Assembly (NCBI GenBank): GCA_950097015.1
Contig: CATNEN010000039.1
Location: forward strand, 10,882,001 to 10,946,000
Reading direction: 5' to 3'
DNA: 64,000 bases
From: Macrostomum hystrix
Taxonomy: Eukaryota; Platyhelminthes; Macrostomidae
Positions 44,791 to 56,130 of the stretch are shown in pieces. The notes beneath the pieces were generated by a model. It did not search any database. It saw only the letters and a program-made list of their open reading frames with translations, and was not told the origin of the DNA. Positions within the stretch are counted from its first letter, which is position 1. The number at the start of each line of letters is the position of its first letter. A program made the translations under genes and the position numbers.

Positions 44791-46865
44791 CTTGGCTTTC
44801 ACTTGTCTATGTCAGACATAGAATTATCAAACAATTAGCAGTCATTGTCCGACTGTCCGTGTCATGAAGCTTTGAACCGGAAAAAATTCAAACAATAATG
44901 CTTTTTTAGAATAGAACAACAAAGTAAGTTATTAGCGTTTTTGTGGACGATTGCGTCCTCAGCAATTAGTGTTATAAAATGTAGAAAATGTTAAAATAGA
45001 TGCAAATATCTTAATCAGCAGCACAACAGCAATTATTATTTGTTCATAAATTTTACCGCTCCCAGAAACGGGCTGTTCTGACATTCTAGCTTTTCGTCGA
45101 TTGCTATTCTGTCAATAGCGTGTTCAGACCGAGTGGCGTTTTTTATGAGCATCACATTAAGTTTCATTATAAAAGTATGTTTTACAAACTGTCAACTGTT
45201 AGTTTTGAATGAGTGGTTTACTTTTGAGAAAAAGCGATTCATCGTTTAATGTAATTTTGAAAATTAAAACCGTTGTGAAAATATTTCAGGTTAAAAGATT
45301 TACCTGGGCGGAGGTGCAGAGTAACCACGACTGCGGGATGGTGAACTTAATTTAAGCAGCCGATCTCGCCGAATTCGAGCGACAGGTGAGGAGCAGTCTC
45401 TGCAGAATCTGTGGCTCATGCGACTGTCTCACTAGCAGCTTGGCTGTATTTGTACTGCAGCTATACCAATTTTAGACTCTGCTAGAACAACGGCTATGAA
45501 AGCTGGAGAGTTCCTTTTTTAGTCTCTTGAAAATCGATTTCCTGAAGCTCTCAGCCGGAATCTAGAACAATTGAGAGCCAATCCAACTAGCCTGACAGGA
45601 TGCAGGAGTTGGCATCGTTAGTGACCAGGAAGCTATTCAGACCCAGTTGTGGTGCGCTGGCTGGATGAGATCTAATCCAAGCGGTGCGTGAGCAGTCCTG
45701 AGCGGCTTCGCGGAAAGGCAGTTTCCAAAAGTTGTTACTCAAACAAGATCCAGCGGTTCCAACGGAAGTGGCAGGACAGGAAAAGGGGAGAGCTGCTGAA
45801 GCGGCTTTTGAGTAGGGCTCCCTGGCATCAGCTGTAGCTATTGCCGATTGATGAGACCTACTCAGCTCCTGTCAGTTGCCCACTGCTTCAAATATTGGCA
45901 AGCTCGCCCAGGGTGGGGCAGCTGGTCCGTTCTGCGTTACCCTATCACTGATGGCTTGTAAGTATATCCATCTTCTCATTTTCCTACCCCTACTTATGCT
46001 TCTATGTCTGTCTTCCTTCCTTCGTCTCTAACTACTGCTGTCGTTTGTTCAGTCGCCACGCTGGCGGAGGAAGGGGTAGGTAGGGTTGAGAGCGCGGATT
46101 CGAAGCTTTTGGTAGCTCTTGTGCCGTTCCCTCTACTGAGCTAGCACGGCATGCACCTGGCGAAATCCCCGACTAAATCCGGACTCAACCAATGGTAGCT
46201 CCCATGCGTAGTTGCTTAGGGGTCTGAAATTTGACGTCGAGGGAGGTGGTGAGGTGGGCTGAAAGAACGATCGAAAAATGGCGGAGACGAGGGCGCCCCA
46301 GCTGATGGCTTTGTCGAACCGACATTCACGCAGAACTAAGCTTGTATTTTCTTCCCATCCCAATATTTCCCATCTCCAATGCCAGCACTAATCTTCCTTC
46401 TCTTCCTCTCTATCCCTCTCTTTCTTCCCTCGTTCGCTCGCAGACATCAGGTGCAACACAGAGTGCAAATTGGCCCACCGAGTGTTTTAAGGATCTCTCT
46501 CTCGTTGAGTGCGTTTCTGACGCTGAGTCGCGGCCTAGACTGAGACAGGGCGGTGATAGGCGCTGTGGCCAAACGTCTCATCACCCAGCGCCCTATCACT
46601 CATCTCAGAGCAGAGTTAGGCGTTTGAGCAGGCGCTCCGCTGCTAAAGCTAGGCCTTTGCTTGTGTCGATAAAGTTCTCAGAGTACTAAATTGTCCCGCA
46701 GTCAGTCCATCAGGCAGTTAGTTCGAGCGCAATAGTTGTAGATACAACAGAACTCGTGATAAAAAAATGAGCTACTTTTTGCGAAACCTCTAATGCAGAG
46801 ACAATAAATAGCCTATTGTTTTTTAATGAATGAACAATTAAAAATTATTTTACCTGGACCAATCG
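44791..46865. other. Gene-free region, possibly degraded retroelement
   Basis: The left part is AT-rich. From about 45300 it becomes GC-richer with pyrimidine runs (TCTTCCTTCCTTCGTCTC at 46010) and an internal dyad (GGGCGGTGATAGGCGCTGT / CAGCGCCCTATCACTCATC at 46549-46602). It ends with a polyadenylation-like GATAAAG near 46668. It could be a worn LTR or SINE-like repeat; no protein motif supports one. Confidence 0.35.
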
Positions 46866-47132
46866 GGTCGGATGTGTAGTGAACAACACAGCCGCAGCAA
46901 TTGCGTGTCGCATCTGAAGGCTACGTACGGTAGTTCAGTCCATGGACTGTGGATGCCCCACCCACCTCCAATTACCCAAGCTGATGCTGCTACCCTTTTA
47001 AAAGTTGGGTGAACTGAGGCAATACAGAGTTAAGTGTCTTGCTAAAGGACACATATTATTCCAGTGGAGTCGGGAATCAGACCACTGACCTTCAAGACCG
47101 ACACTCTAGTCTAACCACTAGGCTATAGGCTA
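46866..47132 (-). mobile_element. SINE family B copy
   Basis: It mirrors the copy at 14003-14268: TCCAGTGGAGTCGGGAATCA, CTTCAAGACCG and CTCTAGTCTAACCACTAGGC at the head, the CAGTCCATGGACTG palindrome in the body and an AGCTGATGCTGCTACC segment. It is intergenic. Confidence 0.85.
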
Positions 47133-47529
47133 CAACCCCCTTACTAGCTCCCTTACAAGATGATCCCTTCAAATTGCTCGATAACCTGCCATCCAAGCAG
47201 AAGCTCATTTCCAGGAAAGCTCTGCGCAAATTAATGCCAAGCGTGACTTGCAGCAATCAAAGCGCTCTTGCCAGCTGTTGCGGAGCGCCTCAATAGATTG
47301 ACAGCAGCAGCTGATTGTTTTTCTATTATACAGGCAGAAAAAAGTTTTGCATTCCTGCACGCCGGTGGCAGCAGTTGCTGCACGTTGAAAGGCTAAGGTG
47401 AAAATCTTATTACTTTCCGAAAAGTATTAGTTTCGTAATAATTTAGTCCAATTTAATTTAGTCTAATTTAGTTTAATCTAGTCTATAGACTAGATATAAA
47501 TGTCTAGATATCGGATGCTTGTCGCATGT

Positions 47530-47815
47530 CTGTGGACACTGGAACATCATGTTGGTGACAGAGAGGAGGCATTCTGCCCATTCCGCTGATTCCTGAGCAC
47601 ACACACACACATATTGTACGCAGGAACACACGCACAGCGGTGTACATCTGCCCTGACTATCACATCGTCTGCCAGCGCACACTCACTTGGCGGTTGGCCC
47701 TCATAGGCGCAAATTGCACGACAAACCCCAAAGCCTTGTCTCCACGGCTGCGTCCCAAATGAATGTGGCCTCGGCGCGGAATCGACGACAGGGACCTTGG
47801 TGCATTTAACTTAAC
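47530..47815 (-). mobile_element. SINE family C copy
   Basis: It carries the tail-side block GAGGAGGCATTCTGCCCATT, the TGTACATCTGCCCTGACT block and the head-side block GGCGCAAATTGCACGACAAA. The tRNA head toward 47815 is degraded. Confidence 0.75.
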
Positions 47816-48657
47816 TCGCGACTGAACAAATTAGCCACCAAGAGGCTTCGTCAACTCTAAGACGAATTCTCTGTAACTGCGGCATGCCGCTGTCAAATTG
47901 AATGCTAAAAGTTGTCTTGAGCGCCTGCCTTGCGTCTTTCACTGCCCTCGTCCTTGCCTGACCGACAAAGGAAATCCATTCCACTGCCTTCTTTCCATGC
48001 AATCTGCTAATCTAATCTGTCCTGTACATTTTTGTCAACCCTCTCCCTAATATGCCTTTACACGAGGGACAGAAATTCAGAAACGGAGGAGAACGGATCA
48101 GGGGTGACTGACACGTACTGCATTCAGCTGTACAGCCTTAAAAAATGTTCTGGCCGGTCTCCCAGGGTTGCGCTGACTGAAATACAAAAGTCCGCTGGCT
48201 TAAGGCCAATCTAATTCGAGATTAAAAAGCTCTCTGGTTGGTTTTGCATTTTCTAGGTTTCCAACGATATTCTCTTGTTTCTCAAGCGCCTGAGATTAGA
48301 TTAGAAGACTGTCAGAAAAAGAAGGAAGTCTATTGTAAAGAATGTCGCTTCTATCAATTCTAAGCTGATTTGCGAGTAGGCACGTTGCTTCGAGAAGAGA
48401 CGGGCTATAAGCTAAATTTAGAGCTCTGGTCGTAGTTTAATTAGGAATAAGAGCCAGAGTGGCACTTGGCTTGAGCTCAGCGTTATTTGAGCTGCCCGCC
48501 AAGTGAGAATAAAAAGTTCAACCAGCGAACTCAAAGACGCTCCGAAGCTCAGCGAGGATAAGTGAATCAACTTTGACGTCAGATAAGAGCTGCCGGCGTA
48601 TCTTCAGAGTCTGCCCTGAAAAAGTTTCATTAAACCCATCTCATAGCCCTATAAAAG
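47816..48657. other. HYKK upstream region
   Basis: No gene is supported. TATAAAAG at about 48650-48657 directly precedes the HYKK start codon, which is too close to be the promoter TATA box for this ATG. Confidence 0.35.
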
Positions 48658-50612
48658 ATGACCGAGCAGCAGCACTTTGACATCATTCGGCCCTTGGTCA
48701 CTCTAGATCAGGCCGTGAAACTGTGCCTCGAGCTCTACGATTTCAACGCCATTTCCTGCAAAGAGTTGGTTAGCTACGACGACAGGAACTTCCTGGTCAC
48801 TGGCAGCTTCGCAGCTGGTGGCGACAATATCGACGGCGAACAACCAACGGCCAGCTTTGTGCTGAAGATCGCCAACAGTGTTGAGTCGGAAGGTGATATC
48901 CTAGGTAAAAAATGTCTCCAGAGCAGATTTTTCGCTAGACACTTGTTAGATACATTGAGCTCGACTAACATCCACATTAAGAATTTTAAACTATGAAACA
49001 AATCAATTATCTCGAATGCATTATGTTCATCATCAGCAATGTAATGGCTAAGGTTCTTGAAATGGCTAAGGAAAAAGTAAATCAGGAAATCAGGACATTC
49101 CAAGGTCTTTGATCTGAGATCCGCTATGAGGCCACCTAACTTTAAAACCTCGGAGACAAGCTTTTAGAGCCTTTTTCCTATATACGAGTAGAAACTCTGC
49201 GCAGGTGTGCCCACCTGTGTGTGAGCTCTAGGCCAGTGGAATTGACAGTCGCCAAATGTTGCTAACATTACACACAGCCCTGTCGTACAAGAGGGCACTA
49301 TAATTTTATTATTCTTGACTACAAGGAGATTCAAGTCAGCAAATCGTGCAAAAAACACACAGAGCTGCAGTGCCGTCTAATGCAGTCGGCATCCGAAGCC
49401 GGTCTGAAGGTGCAGTCGGTAGTAAAGACCCTGGCCGGAGAAACTGTCGCCAAGCTGATGCTAAACACACCGGCCGACTCGAGCGGTCGCCTGGTGGACC
49501 GGAAGCACGCAGTGCGGATGCTGACTTACCTGCCGGGGACGCCGCTTGGCGAGCGGCCAATGACGGCCGACACTCTGGAGAGCGTAGCCAGGGAGATTGG
49601 TCGGGTCGACTGGCATCTGACGCGTCATTTTCTGATGGACCGGCGAGCGAACGCGGCGGAGCTCAACCTTTGGAGCCTCCTGTCTGCACCGAAATTGGTA
49701 GACTATGTTCAGTACGTCCATGGCGAGGCCAGACAGCGAATGGTGCGCGAGATTGTGGCCCAGTTTAGCTCCGTTGTAGGACAGGCCTCCGAGGGTTCTT
49801 CTTTTACCAAAGGTGAGTCTTGCTAGCGCTCGATTATCTTTGCTAATTTGTTTAAATCAAAAGAGAAACCAAAAGATGATAGGGGGCAACGGGCGTTCTA
49901 ACCAGAAGATTTCTGGAGTTCGAATCGTAGCCGAGGACAAGATTCGTTCCCTTCAGCAAGGCAACTAAGCCCCCAATCGAGTAAATTAATCCAGCTGAAA
50001 CGAACAACCAGCACCAGCATTAACTGGGAGGGTAATTCGTATCCATTGACAGAAAAATGTACATCTGACCTGAATCTGGCCGCAATGAATGCAACTTAGG
50101 TTAATAATTTTTTTGCATACTGTCTTCTAGTAAAACAAAATTAAGCTCTGCTTACCAATTTAGCCTTCATACATGGCGACCCGAACGAGAGCAACATTCT
50201 GGTCGACGGTGAGCCGCCGATGTTCTCAGGTATACTCGACTGGCAGGACTCGCACACGGCCTACGCAGTATTCGACCTGGCCCTACTAATTATGTACACC
50301 AGCTTTGTGAAGGCGAAGGCCGACCCGACTGTGGACCCGTTCCGTCTCGTGGTGCCGCCGCTGGTTCGTGGCTACACGGCCGAGTTTCGCCTCTCCGAGG
50401 CCGAGTTGCGCCACCTGCCGCTGCTGGTTGCCACCCGGTTTGCGCAGTCGCTCACCCTGGGTGCCTACTCCTACGCCAGGGACCCGGGCAACGACTACCT
50501 GCTGACTACGGCGTGCAGCTGGAGTACACTGGACCGCCTGTGGAACGGGCACAAGAATCGGCTGGAGCAGCTCGGCTGTGAGTGGCTTGAGCTTACTCGA
50601 GCTCAGGAGTAA
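48658..50612 (+). CDS. HYKK: Hydroxylysine kinase (HYKK/AGPHD1), aminoglycoside-phosphotransferase fold
   Basis: Three exons, 48658-48904, 49363-49812 and 50164-50612, with phase-1 introns, give 381 aa (human about 373). N-lobe: SYDDRNFLVTGS aligns with the family's SYDDQNFHV nucleotide-binding loop, and FVLKIANS holds the ATP-contact lysine. Hinge region: AVRMLTYLPGTPL. C-lobe: FIHGDPNESNIL is the catalytic HGDxNxxN loop with the base Asp, and GILDWQDS is the metal-binding DxxD, DFGD in vertebrates. The family phosphorylates 5-hydroxy-L-lysine with GTP in lysine/collagen breakdown. All catalytic residues are present, so it should be active. Intron 2 holds a worn SINE-like piece (about 49880-50060). 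The start ATG opens the conserved N-terminus. Confidence 0.93.
49880..50060. mobile_element. Degraded tRNA-like SINE fragment in HYKK intron 2
   Basis: AACGGGCGTTCTAACCAGAAG, then GGAGTTCGAATCGTAGCCG (B-box-like) and TCAGCAAGGCAACTAAGCCC, a block typical of tRNA-derived animal SINEs. No clear ends. Confidence 0.5.
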
Positions 50613-51177
50613 AGTATGCCGATATGTGAGCAATCTGGACGTGACCGCATCGAGACCGACTAAAAGATCCTGCTCACAAGCAGTTCTTTACTTGCATTGA
50701 GTACTTTAGCAGTCTTCTATAGATGTTTTAATGGCTTCCATGCTGCACTTGCAACAGTTTTTTTGCTGCTTTACGCTAGTATAGTGATCTGATCTGCAAT
50801 TCAAAAATACTGACAGAGTCATAGTTTAGCATTAGTTTGGCTTTAAATATGCGTGCAAACAAATGGCTTTAAATTACTTGCCATCAATACAAAATTATGC
50901 TTTTTGCATTAAACATTTTTTGGAATACTAATACTCCTTTAGTCAAATATATACGAGCGTATTTATCGGACATTAAGTGTAACAACTGTAACACTTCTTC
51001 TCAAGTCAATCTTAAAAAAAATTCTCAAACTCCTAACGCTTTATGCTGGCAAATTTCTGCAGCCGCCTGGAGCTAATTGAAAATGTCCTACTCTAGCTCT
51101 GATGCTCATAATATACGCTCTTAATGTAAATAGTTAGCACCTGACAGTAGGTAGGTTACTACGTTTCCTTGGTACAT

Positions 51178-51480
51178 AGGGGGTTGTAGCCCAGTGTACG
51201 AAGTATATAGGTGGAGCCACGAATTTAGTGCCGGGTTTCGATTTCCAACTTTACTGGAACAATTTGTGCCGTTTGGCAAGACACTTAGTTCTGCACAGTT
51301 TCATTTCACACTGCAGCAATTAAATGGGTAGCAGCATCAACTGGGGTAATCGAGCCTGGTGGGTGTGGTGTCCCCCCAGTCCATGGACTAAAGAGCTTTC
51401 AGATGCGTTGCGCGGTAGCTTTAGCTGTTCTGCCCTATCAGGTCATATGAAATTAATTTTTCATCATAATAGGCCATGCT
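51178..51480 (+). mobile_element. SINE family B copy, plus orientation
   Basis: The head GGGGGTTGTAGCCCAGTGTA is followed by GTGCCGGGTTTCGATTTCC (B box), AAGACACTTAGTTCTGCACA, and a body with CCCAGTCCATGGACT ending near TGCGTTGCGCGGTAGC. It is the same family as 14003-14268 and 46866-47132, and it abuts the SINE A copy at 51497. Confidence 0.85.
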
Positions 51481-51832
51481 TGTGCAGCGCTCTTTTACTT
51501 AATTGCAGGGGGGCCTGTGGCACTTGACGCACAAGCGCAGGAACGGCATGCCCCCAGGCCGGCGAACTAGGCGGGAGTCGCCCATCGCGCCATCTAGACC
51601 CCTGAACACAGGCACCTCAAACACAGCCGCAAGCCAAGCGGGGAAGGGGGCGGCAGCCGGAGTGCCTCTCACCCCAGGCCCGCACACGCACAGAGCTAAC
51701 CAAACCAGGGGAGGACTTACATGCCTGAAGGGTAGGGACGAGAGGACCAAGCCACGCGCGCAGACGGCTGGTGAAACCTCGCCGCTCAGAGCACGCATGG
51801 CTGGTGCACACCCGCCCCACCCCCCATACAAC

Positions 51833-52982
51833 CATTAGCCAGCCATGGGGCGGTCAGATACAACCAGCTCATGCTGTACTGCACAGCAATGATAGAAAGC
51901 ATAGCTCTGTACGCCTCTGAGGCCTGGGGGGCTTTTGTCTCGTGGAACCTGGGTCCTTGGGACCGCTGTCTTTTTGAAAGAGTAAACATCAGGTGCTGTA
52001 AAGCCATACTACAAGTCAGCCAAAATACGGATGGCAACGGGGCCCGCTCGGAGTTAGGCAGATTGCCTTTATTATACAACATCCAGAAAAGAAGCATTTC
52101 GTACTGGGCCTCCATAACAAGCCGGCCGGACTCCATAATTTCCAAGTTATTGGCGGACCAAACATACAGTGATGTTGGAATCAAAGCAAAGACCAACAAT
52201 GACGTTATGCTGAACTGCAGAGGCATTAGTCCTGCAAAAGCAATTGGAAACCACAGGAAAAATTTCGTTTCTCAGTTCGATACCCATTGGAGACAAAGGA
52301 CACAGAACTCAAGCAAGCTAAGTCACTTCTATTACTCCTTCAAGCAATATTATTCAGCCGAAAAATATTTACAACAAATATACAACCCGGAGTGGAGACG
52401 TACCATAGCCTCGTTTAGACTAGGAAACCATAAGCTAGCTTGCGAAACATTGCGAACTGCGAGACCGAAAATTCCGTATGTAAATAGATCATGTAGTAAG
52501 TGCAAAACAGAAGTTGAAAACGAGGTCCACTTCCTTTTTAAGTGCACTTGGAATAAATATAGCGCAGCACGTTCGAAATTTGAGACGGAAGTTTCTGGGA
52601 AAACCCCCAATTTCATATCCTTAACAGCAGAAGAAAAATCTAACTACATAATGGCTCAAGACGATAGGGAAACCGCTGAAGCTTTAGCAAAATACATCAT
52701 AGAAATATCTAAAATAAGGGAACAGCTGCCCTGAGACTACGAGATCTTACTAGCATTCAACAATAGATATTTCATATTTTGTTTTATCCCTGCCGTCCCT
52801 TGTGTTTTTACTGCTCTTATTTTTAATACCTTTGCTTTCCCTTCCCAGCTCGATATTTGATTCCTACTAAACTTCGCTTTTTATGTTGCTTTTCGCTGTT
52901 CATTTAAATGTGTTGTTAAAAAAAATATAAAAAAAAAAAATCAGCACCCATAGATGGCGTGCGCGTTTTAATAATAATAATA
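51833..52982 (+). mobile_element. 5'-truncated non-LTR retrotransposon with (TAA)n tail
   Basis: Exact 7-bp duplications ATACAAC (51826-51832 and 52983-52989) flank the fragment. The 3' tail is TTTTAATAATAATAATA, as in I-group LINEs. It carries only the end of the reverse-transcriptase ORF. It inserted into an existing SINE A copy. Confidence 0.88.
51836..52734 (+). pseudogene. LINE reverse transcriptase, C-terminal part
   Basis: The open frame of about 299 aa starts within the insertion and lacks the RT palm. It opens with the thumb region (LASHGAVRYNQLMLYCTAMIE; YASEAWG), has a long connection and ends with a zinc-knuckle-like C-x2-C-x8-H-x4-C (CSKCKTEVENEVHFLFKC) near residue 220. The C-terminal end IREQLP is followed by the stop. 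No RNase H domain is seen. It is uninterrupted, so the insertion is probably young. Confidence 0.82.
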
Positions 52983-53224
52983 ATACAACGCCTCACACCC
53001 GGCCCAGCGCACAAACACAAACACAAACATGCAGGCATGCAGAAGGCAGGAGCGAAGCTATTATTTCAAGCTTCGATTGCACGAAATATGGTGCACCTCC
53101 GCCGGTCGCTACTGTCCAAACCCCCCCAACATGTCCCGAAATTAATCGTGACTTGAAGGGTGAATCGAACTAGCGTCCTTTGGAGTGCGAGGCAGCGACG
53201 TTAGCCGCTGACCCACTCGCCCCC

Positions 53225-53901
53225 TTTTGTACAGCGCTCAAAGGGAATATACTCAAATTTTTTGTTTATAAAAAGGGCCTTTTTGGCAACAGGTTTGCGC
53301 AAAATTACGGGGCAAAAGTTACCCATCCAAATATTTATTTTTTAGCAAAAAGCAAACTTTCCAGTACAAGCTAAAATGCAAAAGCCATTGTATAACAATT
53401 AATTGTGCCTTGAAATTTTTGCAAGAAGTTTCCAGTGTTATAGTTAATGTAGCATTTACTATTGACACTATTGATGTAAGGATCTCTGTGAAAAAAAGCT
53501 CATTAACAGATTATTCCCATCAAAATTTATGTCAAAACAAAACAAATTACATGTAGTTTTATCAAGGAGTCCATAAAGGCGTATTTTATTGATTTAATTA
53601 ATTACTTTTTTTGTGATCGGTATCAATTAGGTTAATTTTATTAATAGTACGAAATTCTTGAACAATTTCTTGAACAATAGCAAATTGAAAAAGTATATAG
53701 TTTCAGTAAAGACATCGCTTATAAAGTCAGAGAAGATATCCCTGCTTCACATACCAATCATACGCTCGTACTTTCATGACAAGAGAGGAACTTCTCATAT
53801 AGGGCGCCTATAGGGGACCCAGGTTTTTGCGCATTGAAATAGAGACTAGGCCAAAAATGTGTTGCTAATTTGGAACACAACAGTAGGAAATGGCAGCCAA
53901 G
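53225..53901. other. AT-rich gene-free DNA
   Basis: No ORF of coding character, no repeat recognised. It ends at the 3' tail of the LINE beginning at 53902. Confidence 0.4.
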
Positions 53902-55493
53902 TTATACAGTAGAAGAATTTACTTGACTTACTTGACTTAGCTGCAGGGGCATCCTTCGGATGCAGCGGGGAGGCGTTGCCGCCCACTCCGCTAGCCCCTG
54001 GCGACCACGGGCAACCAAAGCTGCGGTGTCGCGCAGGGGGATCCGGTGATGCCGGCGTCCACAGCGCGGTCCTCCTCCTGGAGAGTCCAGGAGGTGAAAA
54101 GTCGCTCGCCTTGTGGCCCTTAGGTAACGGACGAGCTGGCAGATGTTCTCAGCCCTGAAAACGTCAGAGCGATCCGGGTTTGGGTCGAGATAGGTGAGCC
54201 TGTCCTGAGTGAAGGCGGGGCACTCGCAAATATAACGCTCTGCATCCTCAAAGTAGGAGGAAAAAATGGCACTCTTCATGATGGATTTTGCCTTCTAGGA
54301 AGCGGTGCCTAGCGAAACAGCCGTGGCCATGGAGGGCCATGGTGACTGCCCTGATGTCCCTGCGGTTAAGTCCAAGCAGGGCTTTGCGAAGGGCAGTGGA
54401 GGGACAAGGAACAGCAGCGCTAGACTGCCGACAATCAGCGGTGTTGATCCTCCTGTCCTTGTGCTTTGAGGCCACCCACTGGTTAATCCGAGTGTTGACG
54501 ACGACGGTTGGGGTGGAGACCGTAGGCACGGGGCCAAAAAGCGAACCCGTCGAACCGGCCTTGGCGAGGCTGTCGGCCAATTCGTTACCAGGGTGGCCAG
54601 AGTGCCCTGGAATCCACCTTAGGGACACCTTGTTGTGGGTCCCTAAGCGGTTGAGTTGCGCGACGCAGTCGAGGACTGTGCGCGAGCAGGTGTGCGTGTG
54701 TCCAAGGGCATGAATCGCCGCCTGGCTGTCCGAGTGGAGGAAGATTTCTGCTCCGTGGACATTTTGATTGATCAGTTCCAGGGCGTCGGAGCTGATGGCG
54801 AGAACTTCGTTCTGGAAAACGGTAGAATTTATGTCGGTGTGCTGGGAGAAGGTCGCCACAGTTCTCCCTCCTGAAATAATGCAGTAGCCGAAACCAGAGA
54901 CCTAGTTGATTTGCGAACCGTCGGTGAAGCACTGTATTTCACGGAGTTGGCCGTGGTCACGCACTTCCTGGACGAGGCGGAATGCTGGTTTTGAATCCGA
55001 GCGGTGGGCACAGCGTCGACGGAATTCCGTCTGAGAGAATTGAGGCCTCCTGCTGCGTAAAGGTTCCGAAGGCTAAGGTCGCCGTGGGGCCGGAGGTTCC
55101 GCTTGCTGAAGGCAAGTTGTTTCCTGATAGAGACGCCCGCGTACTGAAGACGACGAGCAGTCTTCATCGCTTCCCCTTTAATAAAAAGATCTAAAGGGGG
55201 AAGGTCCAGGAAGGCATTCATGCCAGCAAAGAGGGTGGAGGTGCGGCACTCATGATGGCTCGACAAGCACGGCCCTGCACCTTGCTTAGGGCCTCCAAAG
55301 CCCCCTTTGGTCTCCAGGGCACTGTTCCAAATGAAGCCGGCAAAATAGATGGCCGGTCTTACAATGGTTGTGTAAATCCACCAGAGACGGCGAGGGGTGA
55401 GGCCCCAGGTAGCACCGAAGGCTCTGCGATCTGCGCTAGCTTCGCGATAGCTTTGCGAGTTTTGAGTTTGAGGTGAGGTTTCCAGCTCAGCCT
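53902..55493 (-). pseudogene. LINE ORF2 3' part: RT thumb and RNase H domain
   Basis: RNase H residues are visible: CFTDGS (first Asp), FQNEVLAI (Glu), [12 protein letters not shown] (second Asp) and [21 protein letters not shown] (His and last Asp). An in-frame TAG sits between CFTDGSQIN and VSGFGYCI at about 54905, and the frame also shifts upstream of 54960. The C-terminal region has a C-x-C zinc-like piece (ERYICECPAF). The thumb begins [15 protein letters not shown] at about 55490. Confidence 0.85.
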
Positions 55494-56130
55494 CCCACTG
55501 GGAAAATTGCTAGCGGCCCGCTAGCGGCAGCCGCCAATAATCCGCTAAGCGGCCCGCTAGCGTCAAGCCACCAAACTGCCGCTTTGCCGCCACGTTACCG
55601 CTTATTTGCCGACAATACTAGAATTAGGTATTTTCGTGTTCTCCTACTTGCATGGAATGTTAAGTGGCAGAATTTATAATAAGTGTAATAATTGCACATG
55701 TTGATACTGCCAAGGTCATTTGTCAATCACATTAATGCAAATTCGTACATGTACGTTTAGCTGAAATATCATGTAGAAATCATGAAAGACAATTAGCAAG
55801 CATAGCAATGGGGTTTATTTTTTGTTTTAGTATATTGCGATTTGAAATTTGCTATCTACAGATATGCTAAAGTTATAGGGGGAATCTATCCCCATTAGTA
55901 AATGTATTTAGAAAGAGCCGTTGAATTTTTAGCATACAGAAAATTAAGATTGACTACAAGTGCATTAAGAAGTGTTCATTGAGAGCTTTACTCCTAGCTT
56001 TGTAGGTGTAAGCTACCTACAAAGTTATTAGCATTTGATAATGTATGAACAGTACGAGTATAAAAGTATAGAATAAAATAAGCTAAAGCTAACTGAATTA
56101 AAAAAGTTGCTGGAACCTACTAGTGAGCTC

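Larger units (their letters stand above)
51497..53224 (-). mobile_element. SINE family A copy split by a LINE insertion
   Basis: The tail-side half lies at 51497-51832 (TTGCAGGGGGGCCTGTGGCA) and the tRNA-head half at 52983-53224 (GGGCGAGTGGGTCAGCGG on the minus strand). Flanks TTGTGCAGCGCTC and TTGTACAGCGCTC form a near-exact 13-bp duplication. The sequence between is a separate LINE fragment. Confidence 0.85.

Noticed and set aside
46342-46689. 115-aa plus-strand ORF
   Set aside because: Low-complexity Ser/Pro/Leu from pyrimidine runs; no motif, and the region looks like a worn repeat.
51786-52226. 146-aa minus-strand ORF crossing the SINE/LINE junction
   Set aside because: It spans an insertion boundary and is antisense to the RT frame.
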